A DNA stretch of 64,000 nt from CAWDVK01 sp963805715. Its GTDB lineage: Bacteria > Actinomycetota > Actinomycetes > Streptosporangiales > Streptosporangiaceae. Shown here piece by piece: positions 42,335 through 51,625 of the stretch. The stretch lies in the NCBI GenBank assembly GCA_963805715.1, contig CAWDVK010000002.1, forward strand, positions 202,241-266,240, written 5' to 3'. Made by a program: the position numbers and the translations under genes. Every line of letters starts with the position of its first letter. Within the stretch, counting starts at the first letter, position 1. Below the pieces are notes generated by a model. That model was not told the origin of the DNA and made no database searches. It saw only the letters and a list, made by a program, of their open reading frames with translations.

Positions 42335-42472
42335 GCGGCGGAAGCGATGAATGACAACGGCGTAAGTGCGCGCTGATGCCGTCACTGCGCTTGGGCGAGG
42401 CGATAGGCGAGTCACTCGATGTTTTCGCTGCAGATCAGAAGGGACGGATGCTCGGGTCCGCGCGTGGTGGCG

Positions 42473-43622
42473 TTACTGGAGCCGCGGATGCGGATATTGT
42501 GCTGCGCGGTGCTGAAAGGACAGGATGTTCGGGTTCTGGATGATGCCAGCGCGGATCTCGATGGCCCGCCGAATGGTCTGATTGGAGTCCCACACGCCAG
42601 GGCCGCCAAGCACGGTCCTCAGGTGTGGCCGCAGGGCTTGACTGATCTCCCAGGTGGCGGAGTTCCGCAGCAGCGACGGGCTGTGGTCCACGGCGTAGTA
42701 ATGGATGTTGCTGCCCACGGTGAACATGGGGTCCGCAAACGATGTGGGCTGTGCCCAGCTGAAGCCCATCCCCGCGTCGCACGGCACGTCGACGATGAGC
42801 GTGCCGGTGAGAACGCGGCCAGGTCATCATCGGTGACGAACATCAGTGGCGCGTCGGTGTGCTGGAGTACGCAGTTGACCACGATGTCGAACCCGGCAAG
42901 GTAGGCGGCCAGCGGCACCTGGCCGCTTTCCCCCAGCGCGTGGCACCGGGCAGGGTTACCGGCGTCGCGTTCGAAATGCACCATGCGGGCCGAGTGGATG
43001 GGTGCGGCAACGGCGGTCACCTCCCAGTGGGTGAGAACGTCCACGATGTTCACGCCGTAAGCGTTCAAAGTGGTCACCGCGCCCCGGCCGGTCGCACCGA
43101 ACTGATGACAGCTGCGCGAAGCGGCCGCCCGTATTCACCGGTGATCCCCAGCGGCTGCATGGCGTGCAGCACCGAGCAGTAGCCGGCCAGTTCGTTGTTC
43201 TTATGGAAAACGTGCAGGCTAAACGAGCCGTCGCTGTGCCAGTAGTTCATCGCCTCAAACGCGATCAGGGTCAGCTGGCGGTCGACGCCCAGCTGGGTGA
43301 TGTCCTCCTATTGGACGCAATGGGCCCAGCCCTGCAGAATCTGGCCCTCGCGCATCTGCGCAAGGTCTTGAGGCAGTGGCTTGGGAAGCAAGATGACATC
43401 ACAGTCCGCCAGCAGCTGCTCACGACTGCGGAAGCCAGCAACGTAGCTCGCCAGCTGCCCGTCCGGCACGCCGAAGCGCTCACCGTAGCCGCGCTCAAGG
43501 TAGATGCACCGCCGTAGGCCGGCCTCGATCCGCTCGACATGCAGCGGGTGGATCGGCAGCCGTTGCTCGTTCTCCTTCCGCGACCGTGCCATCACCCCGA
43601 GACTGAGCTGATCCACACGCAC
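42473..43622 (-). pseudogene. N5-(carboxyethyl)ornithine synthase-type dehydrogenase, four disablements
   Basis: The chain matches the alanine-dehydrogenase/PNT-related carboxyethyl-ornithine synthases. LGVMARSRKENEQRLPIHPL starts it; LIAFEAMNYWHSDGSF, NNELAGYCSVLHAMQPLGI and the distal CDAGMGFSWAQPTSFADPMF, YYAVDHSPSLLRNSATWEIS and NPNILSFQHRAAQYPHP follow. Breaks: an in-frame TAG at 43308-43310 (HCVQ-stop-EDITQ), two one-base losses near 43100 in the Rossmann loop (expected SFGATGRGAV), and one near 42805 (expected FSPGTLIVDV). The family reductively joins an amino acid with pyruvate or a similar oxo-acid using NADPH. It follows the ATP-grasp ligase on the same strand after 250 bases. Either a young pseudogene or a badly read gene. 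Confidence 0.7.
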
Positions 43623-43874
43623 TCCCCTGCCGGTTCCTTACGCCGCACAGCCACCGCTGCGCATGCCAGTTCCCGGTGCCGCGCAATGCCCGCAACCGGG
43701 CACCAAGCTAGCGCGCCGCGGCGATCCTGTCCCGCCATAGCGCGGCTCCCCGCGGCACGCTGAGTTGGCGTGAAGAGTTCGTCAGCGCGGCCCCATCTGG
43801 AAGATGGGGCCGAACCGCAGCTGCACGCGCCGCGCCCGAAACGGGCTGGCCAGGTTGGCCAGCGACAGACAGGT

Positions 43875-45449
43875 TCATCCCGACTGGGCCAGTTCCTTGC
43901 GCGACGCGACGCCCGGTCCGGGCCCCTGCCGCGGAACCTGCAGGAGTTCGGCCTTGGCAAGGGTCCGGGTGGCCGCGGTGCTGGCAGCCCGGTTCGCGCA
44001 GAGCCGGTCCACCACGGGGCGGACCGCGGCACACAGGTGCTTGGCCTCGTGGGCGGAGCCGCCGATTGCGGTCAGCCCGAACCTGCCGTCGATGGCGATG
44101 CCCGACAGCATGTGCAGCACCACACCGGTCCCGGTCCGGCGGTCGAACTCCAAGCCGGCGCAGCGTACGCCCTCGATGACCTGGCCCGGGGGCAGCCCGG
44201 TCCACCGCGGGTCCCCCAGGTGGTCGGTCGCGCAGTAGTACCGCGCCGATCCATCGGGAAGCCTCCACCGCCCGTGGGCGTCGTAGCTGCCCGGCAGCAG
44301 GCTGGACAGTACGACGAGGGGCGGGGTGGTGCCGCCCCGCCGCAGATTCACCTCCAGGGCATACAGCCGCCACGGCTGACCGCGGTCCCGGGCCGCCGCA
44401 AAGTCGATGCTCACCATCCCCCTCACCTGGTGCCCGGCGAGAAGCCGCCCGACACGCTGGCCGTAGGTGGTCAGCTGCATGGCGTAGTCCCGGCTGGCCG
44501 GGAAACGGCAGCCGGTGTAGACCTGGCCGTTGTCCCCGCCGAGGATCTGCTCGTGAGTGGCGACAACCACGGACCGGCCCTCGGGAGTGATCTGGATCTG
44601 GACGCTGGGGCTGGACCAATCCTCGCCCGTGATATACGCCTCCACGACGCCGCCGAGCGCGAGTTCAGCCAGGTACCAGTCCGGCAGCGAGGCCACCCGC
44701 TCCGCAACCGTCCGGGGCGAGGCGGGTGACCCGGCTGGGTCTTGCAGCGCGATCACCTGGTTGCCGTCGCCCGAGGTGCTGTTGTCCAGCTTGACGACGG
44801 CGGCCGCCAGCCCGGGGTGGGCCGTGCGCAGGCTGGCGATCGCGAGCCGCAGGTCATCCGCCGTCCGGACGCCTTCGGTCCCCGAAGGCGTTGGTATTCC
44901 CGCGGCGGCAAACAGCCTGCGTCCAGCGCTCTTGAAACCCAGCGGCCACAGTTCGGGGGCAGTGCCGTTCACCGGGGCCTGCAACCGAACCGCCACGGCG
45001 ACCTCGTCGCCGGTGACATTCCACGGCTCGATGAACGCCGGGCGGCCACCGATCAGGCCGCGGATGTGGTCCACAAGGTCGGGCCGGTCCAGCAGCTTCG
45101 CGGCGAGAGGACGACCCGAATCGCCGGGGACCACCACGGTGTAGATCCTGGGGCGGACCCGCGCCGACGTCTCTGGCGGCAGCAGCGAAAGGTAGTAATC
45201 GATGACCTCAGCGTCCGGCGCCTGGCTGAAGACGAACACCAGCGTGCAGGCCTCGACACGCGCCAGTTGCAGGATTTCCACCAGGAAGCGGTGCTCAAGC
45301 GCGGGCAACCGGTACGCGTAATGCCGCAGCGCCGAAGCGCCGAGGTTGTACGACGGCAGCACGACACGCACGTGCTCGGTGCCACCCGGTGGCTGGCTCA
45401 ACCGCCACGCCGGCACCAGACGTTGTTGCAACAGCGTGAAATCGCGCAT
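43875..45449 (-). CDS. ATP-grasp peptide ligase, PGM1-related
   Basis: A 524-residue ligase. The N-terminal pre-ATP-grasp domain includes VRVVLPSYNLGASALRHYAY and LVFVFSQAPDAEVIDYYLSL. The ATP-grasp core shows AAVVKLDNSTSGDGNQVIAL (Gly-rich loop), AELALGGVVEAYITGEDWSS and SIDFAAARD with YALEVNLRRGGTTPP, the metal-binding E-x-N motif. The C-terminus (HMLSGIAIDGRFGLTAIGGS) matches the PGM1 C-terminal domain known from pheganomycin ligase, which joins peptides to a nonproteinogenic start unit. Start ATG 45449 (MRDFTLLQQRL), behind GGGGGG; a longer frame upstream lacks sense. Neighbours suggest amino-acid or opine conjugation. Confidence 0.82.
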   Translation of the reverse strand: MRDFTLLQQRLVPAWRLSQPPGGTEHVRVVLPSYNLGASALRHYAYRLPALEHRFLVEILQLARVEACTLVFVFSQAPDAEVIDYYLSLLPPETSARVRPRIYTVVVPGDSGRPLAAKLLDRPDLVDHIRGLIGGRPAFIEPWNVTGDEVAVAVRLQAPVNGTAPELWPLGFKSAGRRLFAAAGIPTPSGTEGVRTADDLRLAIASLRTAHPGLAAAVVKLDNSTSGDGNQVIALQDPAGSPASPRTVAERVASLPDWYLAELALGGVVEAYITGEDWSSPSVQIQITPEGRSVVVATHEQILGGDNGQVYTGCRFPASRDYAMQLTTYGQRVGRLLAGHQVRGMVSIDFAAARDRGQPWRLYALEVNLRRGGTTPPLVVLSSLLPGSYDAHGRWRLPDGSARYYCATDHLGDPRWTGLPPGQVIEGVRCAGLEFDRRTGTGVVLHMLSGIAIDGRFGLTAIGGSAHEAKHLCAAVRPVVDRLCANRAASTAATRTLAKAELLQVPRQGPGPGVASRKELAQSG

Positions 45450-45796
45450 GAGGAGCCCCCCAACACGGCTCTCATGCGGGAAACGTAAGCGGCCGGAGAC
45501 GGCCACAACAGGGCCGTTCGGCCCTTCCTCGCCATTGTGGCCGGACCTATATTCCGATCACCTGCATATGCGGTAGATCCTGGCCGCCAGCACCCGTCTA
45601 CCGCACAGCTCAGTGAGATCATCTGCCTGGCTTGACGCCTCGCAGGCGCGCAGAACGTCCAGATCCGGAACGGTGACCGCCTTGATCTGAGCAGAGCCTG
45701 AGGTCGACCAGAACGGCGGCGATGCGCGCAACTCATTTCGCAGTCTTGTCACTCAGCGTCAGCCCAAGGGTCGCGCGGGACCTGTCAGCAGGGGCG
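45450..45796. other. no supported gene
   Basis: About 350 bases upstream of the ATP-grasp ligase, more AT-rich near 45530-45580 where its promoter may lie. A minus-strand 64-residue frame (45558-45752, VTVPDLDVLRACEASSQADD) has a coding look but no family or ribosome site. Confidence 0.3.
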
Positions 45797-46281
45797 CTAC
45801 GACTGATCCGGACCTGCTTGTGACGCGTCTTCGCCGGGGTCAGTTTGGTTTTGCTGGCTGGAGTTCCAGGCGATCTCGAACAGATGAACCGTCGGGGTCG
45901 GTGAAGTGCCCGGAGTAGACCCCGAACGGGCGCATGTGGGCCGGTGCCGTGAGCGCGCCGCCGGCGGCTTCGGCTTGCCGGAGCAACTCGTCAACCTCTG
46001 TCTGCGATTGGGCGGGGATACCCAGGCTGAACTCGGTGGAGCTGGGCGGCCCAGGCGGCAGGCCGGCGTCCTTGGCCAGGTTGGCGCGCTCATACAGCAT
46101 GAGCATCAGGCCGCTGTCGAGGGTGGAAGATGGCGATGGTGGCATCGGCGCTGGTGACCTCGTCGTGGAATTCCTGGCCGGCGATGCCCTCGGTCGGCCA
46201 GCCGAGGCCGTCACGGTAGAAGGCGACCGATCGGCCGAGATCGGCTACGGCCAGGGTGATGAAGAAGATCTTCGCTTGCAT
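45797..46281 (-). pseudogene. VOC/glyoxalase-like protein, two frameshifts
   Basis: The ATG at 46281, six bases after GGAG, begins AKIFFITLAVADLGRSVAFY and GLGWPTEGIAGQEFHDE. One extra C near 46118 shifts it; the next frame reads LDSGLMLMLYERANLAKDAG, EVDELLRQAEAAGGALTAPA and FGVYSGHFTDPDG. One extra T near 45895 shifts it again into HLFEIAWNSSQQ, the expected ending with the metal Glu. The joined protein is about 155 residues, as usual for this VOC subgroup. Two single-base insertions in one conserved gene point to sequence error more than decay. Confidence 0.65.
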
Positions 46282-46874
46282 TCCCATCTCCTTCCGGCAC
46301 CGCCAGGCAGGTGCCTGGACGGTACAGATGCAAATAGCCTGCCTGCCACTGCCGGCAAGCCAACGCCCGGAGTGCTCCAGCGCGAGGGCGCCGATCTCGC
46401 TCCCACTCGCCAGCAGGCACCGGATCTTGTGCGCCTGGCCGCCACCAGCCGCCGCTCCAGCTTGCCGGGTAGCACGCTGCCGATCCCCGGGTGCCGCCAT
46501 GCGGCCGCCATGCTGATGCTCATCACCTGCGTTCCGATCAGCCAGGTCTGTGTGCCCGCGGCCCCGCTAAGCGATCAACCACACTTGGCATCGGCCACAG
46601 GTTTGCGTCTTCGCAACGGCTGCCGAGCGCGGCACCTTCGATTTCGCTGCTCATCCTGGGCAGCCCTGTCGGTGTCCAGCTAACCGAGATCGGGGCCTGG
46701 CCCGGGCTGCTGGATGCCGGAAACGGGTGTTGGTGGCGGCTATGGCGCGGCCCTGAACGCCGGTGCCCGTGCTGGCTTTGGCGTGTCTGGGCTAGCTGGG
46801 CCTGGGACCTTTGCCTCTACCTGTTGTGCCCACGGCCGGATCGGATGGGAGCAGATCCGCAGCGGGAGAACGGC
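46282..46874. other. no supported gene
   Basis: About 590 bases between divergent transcripts. Frames on both strands lack motifs. A ribosome-site-like AAGGAG at 46288-46293 (minus) belongs to the VOC gene. A plus-strand frame that reaches the SRPBCC remnant is open from 46491 but meaningless before 46875. Confidence 0.3.
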
Positions 46875-47012
46875 ATGGCCAGGATTGAAGGCGAGATCGT
46901 CATCGGCCGCCCCGTGAATGTGGCGTTTGGCTACGTCGCTGACCAAAGCAACGAGCCGCAGTACAACCTGCGCACGGTGCGGGCGGAGAAGATCACCGCG
47001 GGGCCAGCATGA
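46875..47012 (+). pseudogene. SRPBCC-family protein, N-terminal stub
   Basis: The ATG at 46875 gives ARIEGEIVIGRPVNVAFGYV and ADQSNEPQYNLRTVRAEKIT, the first 40 or so residues of a polyketide-cyclase/SRPBCC protein (normally about 145). It ends GPA-stop, with the stop overlapping the next gene's ATG by four bases. The rest of the domain is missing, so a deletion has joined the stub to the hydrolase gene. It may now act only as a translated leader. Confidence 0.6.
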
Positions 47013-47914
47013 ACGCGATGGAATCCAGGAGTGTATTGCTCCACGGTCGGCCGGTGACCTACGTCGAGGCGGGCAGCGGCCCCGTGCTGCTGTTGATCCA
47101 TGGGATGGCGGGCAACATCGGGAACTGGCAGGAGGTGATCGAGCCGCTGGCGCGACACCACACCGTCGTCGCGCCCGATCTTCCGGGCCACGGCGCCTCG
47201 GCACCCGGCGCTGGCGATTATTCGCTCGGGGCGCTCGCCGCCGGCCTGCGCGATCTGCTCGTCGTGCTCGGCCACGAACGCGCGACGCTCGTCGGGCATT
47301 CGCTCGGCGGCGGGATCGCAATGCAGTTCGCCTACCAGTTCCCCGAGATCACCGAGCGCCTGGTGCTCGTCTCCAGCGGCGGCCTGGGCCCGGAGGTCAG
47401 CCCGGTCCTGCGCGCCGCGGCGCTCCCGGGCGCGGGCCTGTTCATCGCCGCCACCGCCACGGCGGGGCGCTCCGGGGGAGCCGCGCTCGCACGCGGGCTG
47501 GCGGCTGTCGGGCTGCGGCCGGTCCCTGAGGTCGCCGAGGTCGCTCGCGGCTACGCGTCGCTCGCCGACCCCGGCCGCCGCGCCGCCTTCCTCGCCACGC
47601 TGCGCTCGGTCATCAGCACACGCGGTCAGCGCGTCCACGCCGGCGACCGGCTCTACCTCGCCGAGGGCGTGCCTGTCCTCATAATCTGGGGTGCGCGTGA
47701 CCCGATCATCCCCGTCCACCACGGCGAGCACGCCCACCAGGCCATCCCCGGCAGCCGCCTGGAGATCTTCGACGGGGTTGGCCACTTGCCGCAGCTCGAG
47801 GCGCCGGGGCGCTTCGTCGCGGTGCTCGAGCGATTCCTCGAGCAGACCGAGCCGGCGCAGTTCGACGCCAGAGAATGGCGCGCCCGGTTCCGGTCCGCCG
47901 CCAACGGGGCCTAA
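47009..47914 (+). CDS. alpha/beta-fold hydrolase
   Basis: A 301-residue serine hydrolase. The oxyanion region is LLLIHGMAGNIGNW (residues 29-42), the nucleophile elbow GHSLGGGIAMQF is near residue 95, the acid is in VPVLIIWGARDPIIPVHHGE and the His in EIFDGVGHLPQLEAPGRFV. The cap domain between residues 130 and 210 is Ala-rich. No signal peptide is present, so the enzyme is cytosolic. The family hydrolyses esters, epoxides or C-C bonds; the substrate is unknown. Its start overlaps the SRPBCC stub by four bases (ATGA), so it is translated from that message. Confidence 0.88.
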   Translation: MNAMESRSVLLHGRPVTYVEAGSGPVLLLIHGMAGNIGNWQEVIEPLARHHTVVAPDLPGHGASAPGAGDYSLGALAAGLRDLLVVLGHERATLVGHSLGGGIAMQFAYQFPEITERLVLVSSGGLGPEVSPVLRAAALPGAGLFIAATATAGRSGGAALARGLAAVGLRPVPEVAEVARGYASLADPGRRAAFLATLRSVISTRGQRVHAGDRLYLAEGVPVLIIWGARDPIIPVHHGEHAHQAIPGSRLEIFDGVGHLPQLEAPGRFVAVLERFLEQTEPAQFDAREWRARFRSAANGA

Positions 47915-48005
47915 ATGGCGCGGACACGCGCGCATCCTCCCTGGCACCTCGGCTCGGGCGAACGACATCTGGTCTGGTCCCCATCTCAGTGAGGAGGGCC
48001 TGGAA

Positions 48006-48185
48006 GTGGCGATCAGGGTGGAGCTCCACGTCCGGGACCTGACGACTGAGGAGGATGCGGCTCTGCTGGAGGCGCTGGACCTGGAGGGTTCGCCGCCCGC
48101 TGGGGGATGGATCCGCTTGGGTGGACCGATGGGCGGCGGTCGGCGCATCAAGGGTGTCTGGGACAGACAGCGCCGGAAAACCTGA
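48006..48185 (+). CDS. short protein, probably a truncated stress-responsive-barrel-like product
   Basis: A 59-residue GTG-started frame: AIRVELHVRDLTTEEDAALL, EALDLEGSPPAGGWIRLGGP and MGGGRRIKGVWDRQRRKT. The alternation and the GGRRIKGVWD turn resemble small dimeric alpha+beta barrel proteins that end in ...VWES-x-EDF. If so, about 40 C-terminal residues are missing. GAGGAGG lies about nine bases before the GTG. Function unknown. Confidence 0.4.
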   Translation: MAIRVELHVRDLTTEEDAALLEALDLEGSPPAGGWIRLGGPMGGGRRIKGVWDRQRRKT

Positions 48186-48508
48186 TCTGTGCGCATCACG
48201 AGCGCCGCCGCCGGGCCCCGCCGTCCGCGCATATCGGCGGGTCGGCGCGCGGTTATCAAGACCTCTTGGCGTCGCTGGTCGCATGATATTCCCGGTGACA
48301 GCCTCGTCGGAGTCGGCCAAGGCCGTATGTTTATGCAGCGTCGCATCTGGTTCGATTATCCGCTTCTGCCGGCCGAGGTGGTCGCTCCCGCGGCAAGGAC
48401 TGGATCTGTCCCCTCGGGTATCGGGCAGCGCGGCTAGGAGGCGCGCCTGGGGTGGCGGCCCGGGGCGGTGCGCTTGCCGGACCGCCTCGTTGCTGGAACG
48501 ATGGGGGC
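48186..48508. other. no supported gene
   Basis: About 320 bases before the phosphofructokinase gene. AT-rich pockets at 48280-48300 and 48330-48360 may hold its promoter. No coding frame with a motif is seen. Confidence 0.3.
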
Positions 48509-49788
48509 GTGAGGCTGGGGATCTTGTGCGGCGGCGGTCCTGCCCCGGGGATGAACTCGGTGATCTCTGCCGCCACGATCGAGGCCCGGAACTCCGGGTG
48601 GGAACGTCCTCGGGATCATGGACGGCTTCGAGCACCTCATCGAGGGCCGGATCGAGGAGGCGCGGCCCCTGTCCATCACGGACGTGTCGAGGATCCACGT
48701 CCAGGGCGGGTCGATCATCCGGACCTCGCGGGCCAACCCGACGGTGCGGGACGAGGACGCTGAGGACCCGGACTGGAGGCTGCACGCCTGTCTCGAGTCG
48801 CTGCAGAAACTGGGGATCGGCGCGCTCGTGACGATCGGCGGGGACGACACCGCGTTCTCGGCGTCCCGGCTGGCCGAGGCGGCCGGAGGAGGCCTGCGCG
48901 TGGCGCACGTGCCGAAGACCATCGACAACGACCTGCCGCTACCGGGCGGCACGCCGACCTTCGGCTTCGAGACCGCGAGGAGCGTAGGGGTCCAGCTCGT
49001 CAACAACCTGATGACCGACGCCATCACCACCCATCGGTGGTACCTGGTGGTGGCCATGGGCCGCTCGGCCGGCCACCTGGCCCTGGGCATCGGGAAGTCG
49101 GCCGGGGCCACCCTCACGCTGATCGCCGAGGAGTTCCCCCGCGACGAGCCCATCCGGCTGTCACGCCTGGTGGACGTCCTGGAGACCTCGATGCTCAAGC
49201 GGATTGCCCACGGCCGCCCCTTCGGCGTGGCGGTGCTCGCCGAGGGCATCGGCCTGCGCCTCCCCCCGGACGAGCTTCAGAAGGCCATGCCGGAGGCAGA
49301 GCGAGACGAGCACGGTCACGTCCGGCTGGCCGAGCTTCGAGCTGGACCGCCTGCTGGCGAAGCAGGTCAGGGACCGCTTCAGGGAGCGAGGGGGGAAGGT
49401 CACGGTCGAGGGCAAGAACATCGGCTACGAGCTGCGGTGCGCGCCCCCCATCCCGTTCGACATCGAGTACACCCGCGACCTCGGCTATGGTGCCGTCGAC
49501 TACCTGAAGCGGGTGCTGGAGGGCGACGAGCCCGGCGGCATGGTCACGATCCAGGACGGGCACATGGTGCCGCTGCCTTTCGGGTCGTTCAGCGATCCGG
49601 AGACGGGGCGGGTGCGGATCCGGCTGGTGAACGTCGAGTCGAGCTCGTACCGGGTGGCCCGCGAGTACATGATCCGGCTGGACCGCGAGGATCTCGAGGA
49701 TCCGGAGAAACTCCGCCCGATCGCAGCGGCCTCAGGGCTCACGTCCAGGGCCTTCCGCGACCGGTACGGCTATCTAGCCGAGGGCTGA
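48509..49788 (+). pseudogene. 6-phosphofructokinase, PPi-type signature, two frameshifts
   Basis: The enzyme that phosphorylates fructose 6-phosphate. The GTG at 48509 starts LGILCGGGPAPGMNSVISAA. One extra G near 48603 shifts the frame; it resumes as VLGIMDGFEHL-like sequence from 48618, with ALVTIGGDDTAFSASRLAEA, HVPKTIDNDLPLPGGTPTFG and VVAMGRSAGHLALGIGKSAG. One extra C near 49342 shifts again to FELDRLLAKQVRDRFRERGG and GYGAVDYLKRVLEGDEPGGM, ending YLAEG at 49788. GGDDT (where ATP enzymes have GGDGS) and the Lys in PKTIDND are the published signature of pyrophosphate-dependent PFKs. Joined, about 425 residues and complete, so the gene is probably functional and mis-read. Confidence 0.75.
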
Positions 49789-50220
49789 GCCCCGCCTCCG
49801 AACCGCCCGGACCCCGTCGGAGGGAACCCCGGAGGAGAAAGATCATCCTGATGATGCCGGTATCCGCCGGCGGTTTCCTCGTGATCACCGGGACTTCGGC
49901 CGGCCCGGTTGCCGGTGCTGACATCACCTGCGGTCAGGAACCGCAGGCGCCGTACCAGGCTCAGCTCGCGCCGCCGGGAGCCTGAGCCCGCCGCCCGGAT
50001 CGGCTGGGGCCCGATCGGCCGGCTGGCGTGGATGATGAACACCAGCCGAGACCCGGTGCGGGGGCAGGCGCGGATCGGCTGCTACGCGCGCGTCCGGGAA
50101 GATGCCTCACACCTCGATATCGGCACGGTGATGGGCGTATCGCGCTGCATGAATATACGTCTCTGCCTGGTACCGGCGATGCCCGGACATGCCGCATGTT
50201 GCGCTGCGGGGCCAGTTAGC
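49789..50220. other. no firm gene
   Basis: After the PFK stop, GGAGGAG at 49832-49838 is followed by ATGATG at 49851 and a 44-residue frame (PVSAGGFLVITGTSAGPVAG), which resembles the start of a secreted protein but ends at 49985. The rest shows no motif. Likely a remnant or chance. Confidence 0.3.
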
Positions 50221-50805
50221 TTATGCCGGTGATCGGGGGCTGCGGCCACCTTCCTCTGCTGGCTTGCCCTGGCTCTCGCCGGAGTGGTGCGGCAGGCTTG
50301 CCTGATGTGCCGCATTGCCCTGCTCCAGGGACGCACTGCCAGGTTGTGCTGCCTCGAACAACAGGAGCCATGCGACGTTGACGCCGGTGAACACCAGGAT
50401 GATCAGCAGCACCGCCTCAACACGCACGGGCGTGGCGCCGAGCCCGCCGACGATGCGAGGCGCGATCGCCAGTATCCCGATCAGGACATACAAGGCAATC
50501 ACGAATATGTAGGCGATCAGGCCGAGCTTGCCCACCGCGGGACCGCGCACCGCAATGAGTACCACCGCCCCGCCGATGGCAACGACGGCGAACGAGGCTC
50601 GCCAGAGGGCCGAGCTGTCCGGGTTGACCAGGGCCAGCAGGCTCATCAGCCCGGGCAGCGAGAAATGCAGCGCCACTCCGTAGGCTCGCCGCCGGTGCAG
50701 CGCGCTTCCTCTCCACTCAGCGTGACGTGTCTGGACGACAATGAGCCACAGGCCCAGCAGCGTGAAACACACGGCAGAGAAGGAGATGTAGAAGTCCGTC
50801 AGCAC
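50221..50805 (-). CDS. integral membrane protein of unknown function
   Basis: A 194-residue protein with about five helices: FYISFSAVCFTLLGLWLIVV, ALHFSLPGLMSLLALV, ASFAVVAIGGAVVLIAV, LGLIAYIFVIALYVLIGILA and EAVLLIILVFTGVNVAWLLL. The C-terminal 35 residues are polar and probably cytosolic. No transporter family signature is recognised. The GTG start at 50805 is supported by GGGGAGGAA just upstream. It stands alone, with its promoter in the non-coding stretch to 51286. Confidence 0.75.
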   Translation of the reverse strand: MLTDFYISFSAVCFTLLGLWLIVVQTRHAEWRGSALHRRRAYGVALHFSLPGLMSLLALVNPDSSALWRASFAVVAIGGAVVLIAVRGPAVGKLGLIAYIFVIALYVLIGILAIAPRIVGGLGATPVRVEAVLLIILVFTGVNVAWLLLFEAAQPGSASLEQGNAAHQASLPHHSGESQGKPAEEGGRSPRSPA

Positions 50806-51286
50806 GAGTTCCTCCCCTCGGCGTTCCGCGGCCCCAGCGCCGGCCGGCGCTGGGGCCGTCCTCCAAGCATGCACGGGCGGGGTCGGCGGGTGCTATGTCA
50901 CGGAGCTTCCGCTGATGCGGCATCGACACGAGGATGGGCAAGATCGTGACCCGGCGCGGGCATCGCGCACCATCCGGTCATGCCGCCGGTAGGGCGTTGC
51001 TGCCTGGGCTTTCGGCCTGTGCTCTGAACGACCAGCGGTAGGCGGGCCGCCAGCCGCATGTGGCCGCGGCGGCCGAGCAGAGCAACCGCGTCGCGGCGCA
51101 TGGCGCAAGTAAACTCGATCACGCCCAGCAGCCGGGCACCGCCAGGCCGGGGAACTGCCTGAAGCGCAACGTGTACCCGGCATCAGCGGTGGCGTTACTC
51201 GCCGCCGCCCGGTGTGTGCAGAAGGCTGGCCCCTCGCTCGCCGGCTCGGCCAGGACTGATCAAGGAAATCTCCGCAGCCCGGCCGC
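50806..51286. other. no supported gene
   Basis: About 480 bases between divergent membrane-protein genes. Frames on both strands are Arg/Pro-rich and motif-free. It should contain both promoters. Confidence 0.3.
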
Positions 51287-51598
51287 GTGATTGGATCAGG
51301 CCATGAGCATTGCGTACGTAGCGCAGCCCGCGCGGCCCGCCGCGCGGTCACCATCTGGTCAGTGCTCGGAGGCCTGCTGGTGATCGGAGCCGGGCTCAAC
51401 GGGGCGAGCTTCCTGGATTTCGGCGGCAACATCAGCTCGCTGATCATGGCCGTCCTCAGCTTCGCTGCCGTCGCCTGCTTCAGCGTCGCCTTGTTCCTGC
51501 TGGGCGCTCCCGGCGCGTCGCTCGGCCCGGCCGCGGGGACTGGCGCGCGCCAGGCCGCTGATCAGCTCGGCGGCGGTCCGGGGCTTCAGCGACCGTGA
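51287..51598 (+). CDS. small two-helix membrane protein
   Basis: A frame of 103 residues with two membrane helices: RAVTIWSVLGGLLVIGAGLN and SSLIMAVLSFAAVACFSVAL, linked by GASFLDFGGNI. The polar C-terminus is Gly/Ala-rich. Another ATG at 51303 opens a different frame (MSIAYVAQPARPA) that would join the hydrophobic part by one base near 51340; similar small actinobacterial proteins begin that way. A single-base read error may therefore hide the true N-terminus. Function unknown. Confidence 0.5.
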   Translation: MIGSGHEHCVRSAARAARRAVTIWSVLGGLLVIGAGLNGASFLDFGGNISSLIMAVLSFAAVACFSVALFLLGAPGASLGPAAGTGARQAADQLGGGPGLQRP

Positions 51599-51625
51599 GT
51601 CCGTTCGCCGTTCAGGGCCCGGCCG

